DNA of 64,000 bases from Vibrio toranzoniae (GCF_024347655.1 NZ_AP025515.1:186001-250000); one strand, 5' to 3'. Numbered from the stretch's first letter, positions 35,143-45,553 are shown. Notes: a model not told the origin generated them from the letters alone. Numbers and translations are program-made.

Positions 35143-35350
35143 TACAGAAGCATCAAATATCGAAAACGTTACATGCCCTTTATGCCAACACGACGAATAT
35201 CTGCTTTCGGAAAGTGGAGAAAAGTTTACGTGTGCATCTTGTGGTTTCCATACCAAACAGTTCAGTAAAATCGTTAGCCTTCAGTTGGGTGCTAACCCGC
35301 CAAAGCTTCCGAGTTCGGTATATCATCACTTAAACAGTGCTTGCCATTAA
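35135..35350 (+). CDS. Small zinc-ribbon protein (71 aa)
   Basis: It contains a CPLC-x18-CASC arrangement, a typical four-Cys zinc ribbon, in the first half, and a short basic tail ending YHHLNSACH. The 3' 59 bases overlap the end of the convergent HAD gene, so one C-terminus may be wrong, but both frames look coding up to that point. Function unknown; ribbons of this size often bind nucleic acid or protein. Confidence 0.55.
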   Translation: MNNTEASNIENVTCPLCQHDEYLLSESGEKFTCASCGFHTKQFSKIVSLQLGANPPKLPSSVYHHLNSACH

Positions 35351-36017
35351 GCCAAACCGAAATTTCTTCTAAACTGTATATATCCTGAGCCGCTAGCTCT
35401 GCTGAGTCGGCTTCTGGATCCACTATAGACTCATCAATACTTGGACGTAACCGGAATGACTGAACACCGGCACGAACGCCAGCTTCCACTCCTTTCAAGG
35501 TATCATCAACATAGATGCACTCATTGGGTAAGAAACCCATGCTCATTGCGGTATACATAATCAGATCTGGCTCTGGCTTCCAGCTATTTGCATCAAAGGC
35601 TGAAAACACTTTCCCCTTAAAGTCGTCGAGCATTCCTGTCATTGCCAATGACGATTCAACTCGAGATTTAGGCGCATTTGAGGCAATACAAAACTCGATG
35701 TCTTGCTGCTTTAGGAACTCAATAAGACCGATCGCACCATCCATTGGCTTTAGATGTCGTTGGAATAGTGCTTCTAGCTCTGCGCGATATAGCGGTTCAA
35801 GTGTATCAATAGAAATAGATAGCCCAAGACGTTCTCGTGTATCCATTAAGATATCGGCCAATTTCCCGCCTTGAAAGTGTGCATAGCAGTCAGTAACATT
35901 TAAATCAGCCCCAAAACTGGCGAATACATTCACCAAAGCTTGGCAACATAACTTTTCACTATCAATAAGTGTTCCGTCACAATCAAAAATCACACACTTC
36001 GTCTGTTCTAACCGCAT
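35292..36017 (-). CDS. HAD-superfamily phosphatase, YieH-like
   Basis: 241 residues with HAD motif I FDCDGTLIDSE, motif II (CIASNAPKS), motif III Lys (WKPEPD) and motif IV VDDTLKGVEAG, plus a helical cap after motif I. It resembles E. coli YieH, which dephosphorylates 6-phosphogluconate and similar sugars or nucleotides. It is ~20 residues longer at the C-terminus, where it overlaps the zinc-ribbon gene. Substrate unknown. Confidence 0.82.
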   Translation of the reverse strand: MRLEQTKCVIFDCDGTLIDSEKLCCQALVNVFASFGADLNVTDCYAHFQGGKLADILMDTRERLGLSISIDTLEPLYRAELEALFQRHLKPMDGAIGLIEFLKQQDIEFCIASNAPKSRVESSLAMTGMLDDFKGKVFSAFDANSWKPEPDLIMYTAMSMGFLPNECIYVDDTLKGVEAGVRAGVQSFRLRPSIDESIVDPEADSAELAAQDIYSLEEISVWLNGKHCLSDDIPNSEALAG

Positions 36018-36395
36018 AGATATATCACCCGTATTGAATCCAAGCTTTATCCTATAGCGTTATTTCACTCCTAAGGATGACTAAGGTAACAGTTTACCGA
36101 TACCCTCTTATTTCTCTTCACGAAATATGCAGTGGATCACTTTAACGCACCAAGATAAGCAACAGATCTCATTTTAATTGTTTAAATTGCTTAGATTGAA
36201 CAATGCTGAATATTATTTGGCTTATAAAAGTCATCAAATGTCGTATAAAAATAAAAATGTAAGTTTGAGAGGAGAGCTTTGAAGAGGGTTCGCATAAATA
36301 TAACACCAATCACAATAAATTAGTGATCATATATACCGCCCCCTTTGTTAAAAGGCCGTGCATTGTATTAAGGTCAACGCTTTCTCAAGGAACCT
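36018..36395. other. Intergenic region, no gene seen
   Basis: 378 AT-rich bases upstream of the HAD gene and downstream of the gene at 36396-36890. I find no hairpin with a T-run and no ORF with an SD beyond a 13-codon frame. Confidence 0.4.
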
Positions 36396-36890
36396 TTAGT
36401 TTTCTAGCCACACTTTACGGCTAGAATCTTGACCTTCTACCCAAAAGTCATGCAGCTGCTTAGCAAAGCCGATCACATTTTGATCATCTTTATTCACAAC
36501 ATCCGATATCAGCAACTCATCATCTTTTTCTGTAACGATGGCACTCGCCACAACATCACCTTTTTGAGTACCTACATATAATTCATGTTCATCCGATAAC
36601 ATTATCTGGCTCAAAAACTCTACGATATTGGCCCTATCCGCTTTATCTGAGTAAGCACTGGCTTGGTTAAGTGAGAATAGTACCGTCAACTTATGGAAGT
36701 CGACTTTATGCAGTTCATCTATTTCAGTGGGAGTTTGGTGTTGCGGGAGGAGTTGATAAGTTCTTTGGGAGAGTTGTTTTTTATAGATCTCTCGACCTAG
36801 AAGACTTTCCTTTGCGGGGTACGCGATGTCAAGCTGGCCAAATAGCCATTGGTTTTTATTATGTGCAATTTCAGGTATTTCATTATTCAT
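36396..36890 (-). CDS. Uncharacterised protein (164 aa)
   Basis: From ATG 36890 (MNNEIPEIAHNKNQW); the frame is open to 36920. It has no signal or membrane segment. The C-terminal half (HELYVGTQKGDVVASAIVTEKDDELLISDVV then GFAKQLHDFW) has the strand pattern of GNAT acetyltransferases, but I cannot see a convincing acetyl-CoA loop. Function unknown. No neighbours in the same direction. Confidence 0.6.
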   Translation of the reverse strand: MNNEIPEIAHNKNQWLFGQLDIAYPAKESLLGREIYKKQLSQRTYQLLPQHQTPTEIDELHKVDFHKLTVLFSLNQASAYSDKADRANIVEFLSQIMLSDEHELYVGTQKGDVVASAIVTEKDDELLISDVVNKDDQNVIGFAKQLHDFWVEGQDSSRKVWLEN

Positions 36891-37138
36891 TCTTTTAGTA
36901 CCTACGGTTAGTATCCCCAAATATCACAATTATTTGGAAGACATATGGTCGGTTGAAGTGCCGAACTACAAACAGAGAGCATACAGAGCATGAACATGGC
37001 CAACAAGTAGTTTAAATGCTTCTTAGTTTTCATTATCCAACAACATCCTTTAAGAAGTTAGCGAAAAGCTCTACACTAATATGCGAACTTTCAATAATCT
37101 TCATACTAAACAGAACTATACAAACCAAAGGACTTCTT

Positions 37139-37615
37139 ATGAAAAAAGCCTTAATAGCAGCAGGTATCCTCTTTATGTTAGCCGGCTGTTCAGACAACGA
37201 GGTTGGTGACGTCTCTTTGGGCTTCTTCACTCTCAAGGATATAAAAATGTCATCTTTGGATGATGATAAAATTCCAGGCGTGACGTGTCACATAGCTTCA
37301 GTTGAGGCAAATCTTAGCCTTTCTGACCCAAGTGACAGCTCTATTTCTTGTCGTCAAACCGGTGAAATCACACCAGAAATGATTGCTCAAATAGACAAGA
37401 GTAAATCTGGTGAAGTGGTCTTTAAACAATCAAAAAGCATCTTCTTTAAGACCATGAAGGTTCGTCGTATCTACGACGCGGCGAATCAATCACTGCTCTA
37501 CTTGTCTTACACAACCAAAGAAACAGAAGGCAGTTTTAAACACAGCCTTTCAACTGTTCCACTATTAGGTACAAAAGCTTACGTTGAACCGTCAACGTTA
37601 ATACCAACAGAATAG
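37139..37615 (+). CDS. creA: CreA-family lipoprotein
   Basis: 158 residues (E. coli CreA 157) with a lipobox (FMLAGC) instead of a plain signal peptide. Conserved segments are GVTCHI, ISCRQTGEI, VFKQSKSIFFKTMKVRRIYD and LLYLSYTTKETEGS..HSLSTVPL. The role of CreA is not known; in enterobacteria it lies near creBC, which is absent here. ATG 37139 follows AAAGGA; the frame upstream to 37016 is not needed. Confidence 0.88.
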   Translation: MKKALIAAGILFMLAGCSDNEVGDVSLGFFTLKDIKMSSLDDDKIPGVTCHIASVEANLSLSDPSDSSISCRQTGEITPEMIAQIDKSKSGEVVFKQSKSIFFKTMKVRRIYDAANQSLLYLSYTTKETEGSFKHSLSTVPLLGTKAYVEPSTLIPTE

Positions 37616-37622
37616 TGATACC

Positions 37623-37655
37623 GAGTCACCTGTACAGACATTGTACAGGTGACTC
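37623..37655. other. Perfect 14-bp inverted repeat between creA and gsk
   Basis: GAGTCACCTGTACA (37623-37636) and TGTACAGGTGACTC (37642-37655) have a GACAT loop. No T-run follows, so it is a weak terminator candidate; it may also be a protein-binding dyad in the gsk promoter. Confidence 0.55.
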
Positions 37656-37731
37656 TGAATGTAATAAAAATGAAAGAAACAGAATAAAAACGTGATATCA
37701 TGCGGCAAAATTTTTTCACTGTATTTTTCAT

Positions 37732-39036
37732 ATGAAGTTTCCTGGACAGCGTAAATCTAAGCACTACTTTCCAACTCACGCACGTGATCCGTTGGTCAAC
37801 CAAATTCAACAAACACCTAAACTGCACCGCGCAACCATTGTTGGTGTTGGCCAGACTATTGTTGATATCGAAGCCCGTGTTGACGACGCGTTCCTAGAAA
37901 AATATGAACTGAGTAAAGGCCACTCTCTTGTATTGGAAGAAAGTAAAGCCGATGCGCTGTATGAGGAACTCGTTGAATCTGGTTTGATCACGCATCAATA
38001 CCCCGGCGATACTATCGGCAATACACTGCACAACTATTCTGTTCTAGCAGACAGCAAATCAGTACTGCTTGGTGTAATGTCTAAGAAAATTGAAGTTGGC
38101 TCATTTGGTTACCGTTACCTTTGTCGTACTTCTTCTCGTATGAACTTAAACCACCTACAAACTGTTGATGGTCCAATTGGTCGTTGTTACACGCTCATTA
38201 CCGAAGATGGCGAACGTACGTTTGCGATCAACGAAGGTCATATGAACCAGTTGCTTCCTGAAAGTATTCCTGAACAAATTTTCGAAAAAGCCTCTGCATT
38301 AGTTGTCTCTTCATACCTGATGCGTGGTAACCCTGACGATCCAATGCCAAAAGCCGTACAAAAAGCGATCGAATACGCGAAAGCGCATAATGTGCCTGTT
38401 GTACTAACGCTTGGTACTAAATACGTGATCGAAGGCAACGCTGAATGGTGGCAAGAATACCTCAAAGAAAACGTAACGATCGTCGCGATGAATGAAGATG
38501 AAGGTGAAGCGTTAACTGGTGAGAAAGATCCACTGCTGGCTGCCAACAAAGCACTTGAGTGGGTTGACTTAGTTCTATGTACAGCTGGCCCTATCGGCTT
38601 ATACATGGCTGGCTATACAGACGAGTTAGCGAAGCGCGAAACAACGTTTCCATTACTGCCAGGAAATATAGCAGAATTCAACAAATATGAATTCAGCCGT
38701 TCGATGCGTAAGCAAGACTGTAAAAAACCAGTAAAAGTGTACTCTCACATCGGTCCTTACCTTGGTGGTCCCCTTGAGATCAAGAACACAAATGGCGCTG
38801 GTGATGGCGCGCTTTCTGCTCTGTTACACGACATGGCTGCTAATAGCTACCACCATGTGAACGTACCGAATTCAGAGAAACACGAGTACACTTGTCTTAC
38901 GTACTCGTCACTGTCTCAAATTTGTAAGTACGCAAACCGCGTCAGCTACGAAGTGTTAACTCAGCACTCTCCTCGTCTTTCTCGTGCATTACCTGAGCGC
39001 GAAGATAGCTTAGAAGAAACATACTGGGATCGTTAA
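37732..39036 (+). CDS. gsk: Inosine/guanosine kinase
   Basis: 434 residues, the same length as E. coli Gsk. It is a PfkB/ribokinase-family enzyme with VGVGQTIVDIEARVD at the N-terminus and the anion-hole/catalytic motif NTNGAGDGALSA near the C-terminus. It phosphorylates inosine and guanosine in purine salvage. It stands alone with its own terminator. Confidence 0.93.
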   Translation: MKFPGQRKSKHYFPTHARDPLVNQIQQTPKLHRATIVGVGQTIVDIEARVDDAFLEKYELSKGHSLVLEESKADALYEELVESGLITHQYPGDTIGNTLHNYSVLADSKSVLLGVMSKKIEVGSFGYRYLCRTSSRMNLNHLQTVDGPIGRCYTLITEDGERTFAINEGHMNQLLPESIPEQIFEKASALVVSSYLMRGNPDDPMPKAVQKAIEYAKAHNVPVVLTLGTKYVIEGNAEWWQEYLKENVTIVAMNEDEGEALTGEKDPLLAANKALEWVDLVLCTAGPIGLYMAGYTDELAKRETTFPLLPGNIAEFNKYEFSRSMRKQDCKKPVKVYSHIGPYLGGPLEIKNTNGAGDGALSALLHDMAANSYHHVNVPNSEKHEYTCLTYSSLSQICKYANRVSYEVLTQHSPRLSRALPEREDSLEETYWDR

Positions 39037-39092
39037 TCTGGCCATAGTCAGTTAGTTGGTTTGATGAACCAAATCCAGATCATCCATTTCTC

Positions 39093-39122
39093 AAAAAGAG
39101 TTGCTATAGGCAGCTCTTTTTG
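39093..39122 (+). terminator. Intrinsic terminator of gsk
   Basis: AAAAAGAGTTGC (39093-39104) pairs with GCAGCTCTTTTT (39110-39121), one G-U pair, followed by T. Confidence 0.75.
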
Positions 39123-39279
39123 TATTCAACATAAATATAAACGTGGTGAAAGGCGACCACGTCAAATATTTTGCTCGTTTAAGAATTGATCCTGAGCAAT
39201 AACGCTTTAGATCTGCCATCTTCCAGCACATAATTCGTGTGGTTGCCTTTACTTGGCCGATTTATACAGTACTATCGCC

Positions 39280-39295
39280 AGGCAACCGTTTACGT
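39280..39295. promoter_or_regulatory. PurR-like box upstream of fhs
   Basis: AGGCAACCGTTTACGT agrees with ACGCAAACGTTTGCGT at 13 of 16 positions and lies 33 bases before the fhs ATG. PurR control of formyl-THF supply would be logical. Confidence 0.5.
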
Positions 39296-39327
39296 ACTAC
39301 CTTTCGGTTCTGATATAAGGATCAAAC

Positions 39328-41076
39328 ATGCTGTCTGATATTGATATTTGTCTCACAACTCCTCTTAAAAACATCCGTGATATTGCTGAACAAGCAGGCC
39401 TACAACATAACGAACACCAGCCATTGGGCTTATATAAGTCTAAAGTGTCTTTAACATTGTTGGAGCGTCTAGCAGATCAACCAGATGGCAAACTAGTTAT
39501 CGTGACCGCTATCACTCCCACTCCTCTCGGTGAAGGCAAAACCGTTACCACAGTTGGGCTAGCGCAAGGCCTCGTTAAGATTAATCACTCAGCAATGGCT
39601 TGCATTCGTCAACCTTCAATGGGGCCGGTATTTGGCGTAAAAGGCGGCGCAGCTGGCGGTGGGTACTCTCAAGTTGCCCCTATGGAGCAGTTAAACCTTC
39701 ACCTAACAGGTGACATTCACGCGGTTACTGCAGCTCATAATCTCGCCTCTGCCGCAATTGACGCACGTTTGTACCATGAACAACGCGAAGGTTTAGAAGT
39801 ATTTGAAGCGCGATCTGGCTTAAAAGCGCTGGATATCGACCCAAACAGAATAGTATGGCGACGTGTACTCGACCATAATGACCGTGCACTGCGCATGATC
39901 ACTGTCGGTAAAAACGAACCTGGCAAAACCATCAATGGCTACGAACGCGAAGATGGATTTGATATATCAGCCGCTTCAGAGCTAATGGCCATTCTCGCTC
40001 TTGCTAATGACCTTCAAGACTTACGAAAACGTATCGGTCGTATCGTACTCGCCTATAACCATCAAGGTATGCCATTAACGGCAGATGACTTCAACGTTGC
40101 AGGGGCTATGACAGTAACAATGAAGGATTCTATTGAGCCGACACTAATGCAAACCCTTGAAGGTGTCCCTACCTTAATTCATGCGGGACCATTTGCGAAC
40201 ATCGCCCATGGTAACTCTTCAATTATTGCCGACAAGATAGCCTTAAAGCTCAGTGACTTTGTTGTAACAGAAGGTGGATTTGGCTCAGACATGGGTTTTG
40301 AAAAAGCGTGCAATATAAAAGTAAAAGCCTCAAACAAGAAGCCCGATTGCGCAGTAATTGTAGCAACTTTACGTGGATTAAAAGCTAACTCCGGCTTATA
40401 CGATTTGGAGCTAGGTACAGCCCTACCAGACTCGATCTTTAATGAAAACCAAGACGCACTCATTGCAGGTTTTGAGAACCTCAAATGGCACATCAACAAC
40501 GTCAAGCAATATCAAGTGCCTACAGTAGTCGCGATTAATCGATTCCCACAAGATTCAGACAGAGAATTAGACGCACTAAAACAGATGATCATAAAATTCG
40601 ATCCAAGCGTTGGCGTTGAAATAAGTGAAGCGTTTGATCAAGGTGGCGAAGGTACGACTCAGTTGGCGCATGCCATCGTTAACGCTTGCCAAGATGAGCG
40701 AGACTTTAAGCCTCTGTATTATCCTGAGCAAAGCTTGGAAGAAAAACTGATGTCTGTAGCGGAAGCCGGCTATGGCGCATCAAGTATCACACTATCACCA
40801 CTTGCTAAGCAACAGCTCGCAGAGTTCAACAAACATGGTTATAGCGGTCTATCCGTTTGTTTGGCAAAAACCCCCTTGTCTATCTCTACTGAAGCGCACA
40901 TAAAAGGCGCGCCAACTCAATTTGATGTACCCGTTAGAGAACTCAAACTGTGTGCAGGCGCTGGTTACATTTACGCTTTATGCGGCAATGTAATGACAAT
41001 GCCCGGCTTACCAGATAGACCTGCATTTATGTCGTTAGACATTGATGACGAAGGGAGCATCATTGGTTTAAATTAG
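39328..41076 (+). CDS. fhs: Formate-tetrahydrofolate ligase
   Basis: 582 residues (family usually 550-590). The P-loop is [43 protein letters not shown] and [13 protein letters not shown] are signature segments. It makes 10-formyl-THF from formate, ATP and THF in the cytoplasm. Together with the gcv/glyA genes in this window it links formate, glycine and serine to purine synthesis. SD is AAGGA before ATG 39328. Confidence 0.93.
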   Translation: MLSDIDICLTTPLKNIRDIAEQAGLQHNEHQPLGLYKSKVSLTLLERLADQPDGKLVIVTAITPTPLGEGKTVTTVGLAQGLVKINHSAMACIRQPSMGPVFGVKGGAAGGGYSQVAPMEQLNLHLTGDIHAVTAAHNLASAAIDARLYHEQREGLEVFEARSGLKALDIDPNRIVWRRVLDHNDRALRMITVGKNEPGKTINGYEREDGFDISAASELMAILALANDLQDLRKRIGRIVLAYNHQGMPLTADDFNVAGAMTVTMKDSIEPTLMQTLEGVPTLIHAGPFANIAHGNSSIIADKIALKLSDFVVTEGGFGSDMGFEKACNIKVKASNKKPDCAVIVATLRGLKANSGLYDLELGTALPDSIFNENQDALIAGFENLKWHINNVKQYQVPTVVAINRFPQDSDRELDALKQMIIKFDPSVGVEISEAFDQGGEGTTQLAHAIVNACQDERDFKPLYYPEQSLEEKLMSVAEAGYGASSITLSPLAKQQLAEFNKHGYSGLSVCLAKTPLSISTEAHIKGAPTQFDVPVRELKLCAGAGYIYALCGNVMTMPGLPDRPAFMSLDIDDEGSIIGLN

Positions 41077-41334
41077 CGATTACAGAGCCTTAGTAAATAG
41101 AGTAAAAACACGAACAAAGGTCCTGCTCATGTTCCTCCGAGTATTACTGTCATCAGCGGGCCTTCATTTAACGATGACTTACTATTACTTATATGGCTTA
41201 ATTAACAGCCTCGAAGCAAAAAGTTGCACTAAAACCGCAGTAATATGCAATTATTGCTTAAAGTTCTGGGTCAAGATCACATTAAAAGCCCTATAAAATA
41301 TATAGTATTGCACCGGATTCTTTGAGGACGGTGG

Positions 41335-43239
41335 ATGAATACAAGTATAAAAAAGCTGATCAGCCAATTTCTGTGCACTATGTTTGCCTTAGGATTAGTA
41401 CCAGCACTCTACATCAACTCTGAATTTGACAGAGTAGAAGCTCAGCATACGCTAAATATCAAACAATCCAGTCAAAACCAAATAGAATACAGCTTCCACA
41501 AGCTAGCCGTTATTGTGGAACAAGTATCCAATTCAGTGCCTTCCATTGCCGATTCAAAAACGTTACTTCGTGCCATTAAAGAACCATCGACTATTCATAG
41601 AGAAGTATTGCAAGATCTTTGGATAATGCTGGCTCGTACCCAACAATATTACTCTCAACTTCGCTACTTAGACTTAAAAGGTGATGAAGTTTTTCGTATA
41701 AACTACCGCAATAAGAAAGCGACGATAGTTCCAACTCATAAGCTTCAAAATAAATCGGATCGTGACTACTTTGAAAGGCTTAGCCACTTGAAAATAGGGG
41801 AAGTCATTTCAAGTAGCATTGATTTAGAAGTCGAAAATGGCGAAGTCGTTCACCCATTGACTCCTACATTGCGAATTATGACCCCAGTTGCTTCAGAAGG
41901 TCGTATTCTTGGCTATTTTATTGCAAACCTGAACATTCTAAAAATCTACGAACACCTTCTTTATCAAATCAACACATCTGCAGCCGTCCCTGTAATACTC
42001 AACAAAACGGGACATATCATCATGGGGCCTGATCTTGAAGAATCATTTGGACACCTTGTTGAGTCACGCTCAAATAAAACTTACGTAAATCTTTACCCCG
42101 AACTTTGGCAAGCAATTCAAGACAACACTTCTTCTAGCTATTTTGACGGTAAAAATTGGTACTTCTATGCAAATATCAGCCCCAAAATAGAGCAGTTTGA
42201 AGGCCCAATATACATGGTTCTTCATATTAAAAATCAACAATTTAGTAGTCAATACCAACGAGAAAACCACGCGATCATTGTGCAAGTTATTACACTCACA
42301 ATACTAATCTCAATGATTTCAGCTGGCTTCGTGCTATGGAATAGAAACCACAAAAAGAACAGCATCGAAAGCCAATTAGCCAAAGTGGCAATGAATGGCA
42401 TGTCGGCCTTAGTCATTACCGACAGAAATAATCGAATCATAAAAGTGAATCAGGAGTTTACTCGTGTAAGTGGCTACGATTTGGAAGATGTAAAAGACCG
42501 CCAACCTTCTATGTTTGCCTCTGGCCGCTACAACCAGGAGTTCTACATCAAAATGTGGAGCGTAATCAAGCAAAAAGGCATGTGGGAAGGTGAAGTGGTG
42601 AATCGTCGTAAAGACGGATCGTTGATTACGGAAATACTTCGAATTCAAACCATCAAAGACTCAAAAGGTACCATTCAGTTTTACGTCGCATCATTTGTAG
42701 ATATAAGCAAACACAAAGAACTTGAGAACAAACTAAGAAATTTGAGTGAGAAAGATGCATTAGCAGGCTGTTGGAACCGACGTAAGTTCGACCGTGAACT
42801 TCGCGACGAATGCTCTCGTGTAAATCGTTATCCCACCCGAGAACAGTCTTGCTTAGCTATCTTAGATATTGACCACTTCAAACGTATTAACGATCGGTTT
42901 GGCCACGACTATGGTGATCGAGTCATTCAAACCGTCGCTCGAATATTACAAAGAGAATGTCGTGAAACCGACTTTGTCGCTCGTATTGGTGGCGAAGAGT
43001 TTGGCGTTATTTTACCTCATACAACAACTGAAGAAGCAGAGTATGTGCTTAACAGGCTAAGAATCGCTATCAGTATTGAACTCGACAACGTGACAACGGT
43101 AAGCGGAGGAATCACCAACCTCACAGATGACCCTGCACTCAATTATAAGTGCGCCGACTTAGCATTATACGAGGCAAAAGCGGCAGGTCGAAATAATGTG
43201 TGTTTGTTCCTAGACGCAGAAATGAACGAGATCGCCTAG
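41335..43239 (+). CDS. Membrane diguanylate cyclase with periplasmic sensor and PAS domain
   Basis: 634 residues: TM1 near the N-terminus, a periplasmic double-Cache-like domain (about 35-305), TM2 (VITLTILISMISAGFVLW), a PAS domain (about 345-465; AMNGMSALVITDRNNRIIKVNQEF) and a GGDEF domain ending the protein. The active-site loop is GGEEF, with an RETD inhibitory site five residues before it, so it should be an active, product-inhibited c-di-GMP synthase. The signal is unknown. Confidence 0.92.
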   Translation: MNTSIKKLISQFLCTMFALGLVPALYINSEFDRVEAQHTLNIKQSSQNQIEYSFHKLAVIVEQVSNSVPSIADSKTLLRAIKEPSTIHREVLQDLWIMLARTQQYYSQLRYLDLKGDEVFRINYRNKKATIVPTHKLQNKSDRDYFERLSHLKIGEVISSSIDLEVENGEVVHPLTPTLRIMTPVASEGRILGYFIANLNILKIYEHLLYQINTSAAVPVILNKTGHIIMGPDLEESFGHLVESRSNKTYVNLYPELWQAIQDNTSSSYFDGKNWYFYANISPKIEQFEGPIYMVLHIKNQQFSSQYQRENHAIIVQVITLTILISMISAGFVLWNRNHKKNSIESQLAKVAMNGMSALVITDRNNRIIKVNQEFTRVSGYDLEDVKDRQPSMFASGRYNQEFYIKMWSVIKQKGMWEGEVVNRRKDGSLITEILRIQTIKDSKGTIQFYVASFVDISKHKELENKLRNLSEKDALAGCWNRRKFDRELRDECSRVNRYPTREQSCLAILDIDHFKRINDRFGHDYGDRVIQTVARILQRECRETDFVARIGGEEFGVILPHTTTEEAEYVLNRLRIAISIELDNVTTVSGGITNLTDDPALNYKCADLALYEAKAAGRNNVCLFLDAEMNEIA

Positions 43240-43274
43240 CGGAGAGAGCAATATCGCCTGTACTAGGCAGTGCT

Positions 43275-43880
43275 TTAGTCTGGTGCTGGATAAAACTCTA
43301 ATTGATTACCTTCCACCACTAAAATGCAATCCATATCCGCAGCGTGCGCCGCCTGCTTACCAAGATTGGTATCTTCAAATACAACACACTGCTTTGGCCG
43401 CAAACCCATGCCTAAACATGCATCCAAGAAAGTGTCAGGGTTTGGCTTATGATTCTTAACGTCGGTCGCTGTTACTAAAATATCAAGCTTATTTAAGATG
43501 TCCGTTTTCTCTAGCAATTGTTCAGCGCTTTTACGCTGACTGCCCGTCCCTACCGCAATTTTCTTGTCGCCTAAGTATTCTAACAACAAAGAATGGGTAC
43601 AAGGGATAACGTCTCCTTTGTCTTCAATAGCCGCAAACGCAGCCATTTTAAATGTCGACACCGCGTGGGGATCGAGTGATAAACCATATTTACGATTCAC
43701 TTCGCCGGCGATCTTATAACTCGGCATACCACCTAAACTATGTAGCCAAGACGCTTCGAAATGAAAGCCGAACTGCTCTGCCGTTTTTTGCCATGCTTTG
43801 ACATGAGCAGGCATTGTATCAATTAACGTACCATCCATATCAAAGATTAACCCTTCATACATCGTCAAATCTATTTTCAT
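43275..43880 (-). CDS. HAD-family sugar phosphatase, YqaB-like
   Basis: About 201 residues with motif I FDMDGTLIDT, VGTGSQRKSAEQLL (motif II), HKPNPDTFL (motif III Lys) and VVFEDTNLGKQAA (motif IV). It resembles E. coli YqaB (fructose-1-phosphatase) and beta-phosphoglucomutase-type HADs. I choose ATG 43880; in-frame GTG 43892 is an alternative. Substrate not fixed. Confidence 0.82.
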   Translation of the reverse strand: MKIDLTMYEGLIFDMDGTLIDTMPAHVKAWQKTAEQFGFHFEASWLHSLGGMPSYKIAGEVNRKYGLSLDPHAVSTFKMAAFAAIEDKGDVIPCTHSLLLEYLGDKKIAVGTGSQRKSAEQLLEKTDILNKLDILVTATDVKNHKPNPDTFLDACLGMGLRPKQCVVFEDTNLGKQAAHAADMDCILVVEGNQLEFYPAPD

Positions 43881-43967
43881 TACTACTACCACTCTTTAAG
43901 AAAGTTACTGATACCATAACCAATATTCAGTATCATGACCGCATATTTCCGTTAACTATGGATGTTT

Positions 43968-44378
43968 ATGTTACAAATATCTAACTCTGTTTCGATTCAA
44001 GACTGGGAGATCCAGTTAACAGCGATCAGAGCACAAGGGGCTGGCGGCCAAAACGTCAATAAAGTATCAAGCGCGATACATTTACGTTTTGACATTAAGC
44101 ACTCCACCCTATCTGATTTCTACAAAGAGAAACTCTTAGCATGCAAAGATAGCCGCATCACCAAAGAGGGTGTGATTATCATTAAGGCGCAACAATATAG
44201 AACTCAAGAACAAAACCGAGACGATGCTTTGGTGCGTTTGAAAGAACTCATCTTAGAAGCAACAAAAGTTCAAAAAGTTAGGCGAGCGACAAAACCGACA
44301 AAAGGTTCTCAAAAGAGACGTTTAGAAAGTAAAAAACAAAGAAGTACCACAAAACAACTCCGAGGAAAAATCAGCTAA
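43968..44378 (+). CDS. arfB: Alternative ribosome-rescue factor, peptidyl-tRNA hydrolase
   Basis: 136 residues (E. coli ArfB/YaeJ 140). The GGQ catalytic motif lies in AIRAQGAGGQNVNKVSSAIHLRFD, and the C-terminal tail is Lys/Arg-rich (RRLESKKQRSTTKQLRGKIS), which in ArfB enters the empty mRNA channel of stalled ribosomes. A second in-frame ATG lies two codons upstream at 43962. Confidence 0.92.
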   Translation: MLQISNSVSIQDWEIQLTAIRAQGAGGQNVNKVSSAIHLRFDIKHSTLSDFYKEKLLACKDSRITKEGVIIIKAQQYRTQEQNRDDALVRLKELILEATKVQKVRRATKPTKGSQKRRLESKKQRSTTKQLRGKIS

Positions 44379-44491
44379 TCGTTCTATGGCACCAAAATGG
44401 GGAAAATATAAAATAGCAGTCAGACTTTATTGATTCATCGACTCATTGACTCAATAACCGTTATTTAAGCTTAATTAATAGTGACTAGCTC

Positions 44492-45553
44492 TTAACGTAA
44501 TATTGCTCTTCTGACGCCACCAAGTAACATCAACACACCAAGCAAACCAAACGATACGCTACCACCACTGCTACCAGAACCAGATGAATTTAGCGCATTC
44601 ACATAAGCCGTTCGTTTGGCGTCAGTAGAAACAAACTGAGCGGTTTCGTTACCAGCAATAACACTGTCGATCCAAACTTTGTAGTCTAATATTTCCGTAA
44701 ATACAGACGTTACGGCAGAACTGCCGCCACATGTTTCAGGTCCAAAACTGGTGATCCCTACTTGTCTGTAAATCGAACCGTCCTTCCAGTAAGCAGGACC
44801 GCCAGAGTCCCCCTGGCAAGTACCTCCGTATAACTTAGTGAAGGCGCTATAGTCACCAACAAAACAAATTTGATTACTCGTCAGTGCTGAGCCACCAGAG
44901 AATGCTTTTGCGCATGTGGGGTTATCTACATAATTTAGTGGCGCTCTCTGTAATATCGTTGTGCCATCAAAGTCCGATTTTGTATCACCATGGCCTACAA
45001 CAACAAAATCCTTTGCGACATTACGATAAGTATCATCTGGCGGGTATTTCACAACATCATTGATTGAATCGATATTAAGTGCGCTTTCTAGCTTGAGTAC
45101 AGCAACATCATTGCGTAATAGATCGCTCAACGCATTTGAATAGTCACTGCGATAGTAAACTTCTGAAACTCGTGCTTTTTGAATGTTACCGTTAGGGAAT
45201 TGAGAAGTGTCTTCCAGTTGAGGGACAACTGAAGTAAACAACTGCCCTTCTTCATTACCGTAAATACAATGTGCTGCGGTTAAAATATGCGTTGGATCTA
45301 AAATTGTCGCACCACAATAAGGGCCTGTTGAATAGACGCCATCGTAATCGATACGGTCAATGAACAAGCTCGCCATTGAAGGAAATTCACTGACTGAAGC
45401 GTCACTACCATTCACAATATAAGGTGTCACCCCTACGTCAGCAGTCATCTCGACCGTGTTTTCTGCTGCCATAACACTTGATGTACAGATTAATGGCACT
45501 AAGAGCCCTAAAACGGCTTTACGAATCGGACTAACTGGATGGATCTCATTCAT
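44492..45553 (-). CDS. Secreted trypsin-like serine protease with GlyGly-CTERM anchor
   Basis: 353 residues. A signal peptide (LLVPLICTSSVMA) leads to a propeptide and an S1 protease domain beginning near IVNGSDASVSEFP, with His in LTAAHC, Asp in NDVAVLKL and Ser in GDSGGP. The C-terminus has a Gly/Ser linker, a hydrophobic helix (FGLLGVLMLLGG) and basic residues, i.e. a GlyGly-CTERM signal processed by rhombosortase. V. cholerae VesA/VesB proteases have this layout and leave through type II secretion. Function: extracellular proteolysis, possibly zymogen activated. Confidence 0.9.
   Translation of the reverse strand: MNEIHPVSPIRKAVLGLLVPLICTSSVMAAENTVEMTADVGVTPYIVNGSDASVSEFPSMASLFIDRIDYDGVYSTGPYCGATILDPTHILTAAHCIYGNEEGQLFTSVVPQLEDTSQFPNGNIQKARVSEVYYRSDYSNALSDLLRNDVAVLKLESALNIDSINDVVKYPPDDTYRNVAKDFVVVGHGDTKSDFDGTTILQRAPLNYVDNPTCAKAFSGGSALTSNQICFVGDYSAFTKLYGGTCQGDSGGPAYWKDGSIYRQVGITSFGPETCGGSSAVTSVFTEILDYKVWIDSVIAGNETAQFVSTDAKRTAYVNALNSSGSGSSGGSVSFGLLGVLMLLGGVRRAILR

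Noticed and set aside
41129..41296. 55-codon ORF between fhs and the diguanylate cyclase with AAAGG upstream
   Set aside because: Composition is low-complexity with a Tyr/Cys-rich out-of-character translation, and there is no terminator or context support.
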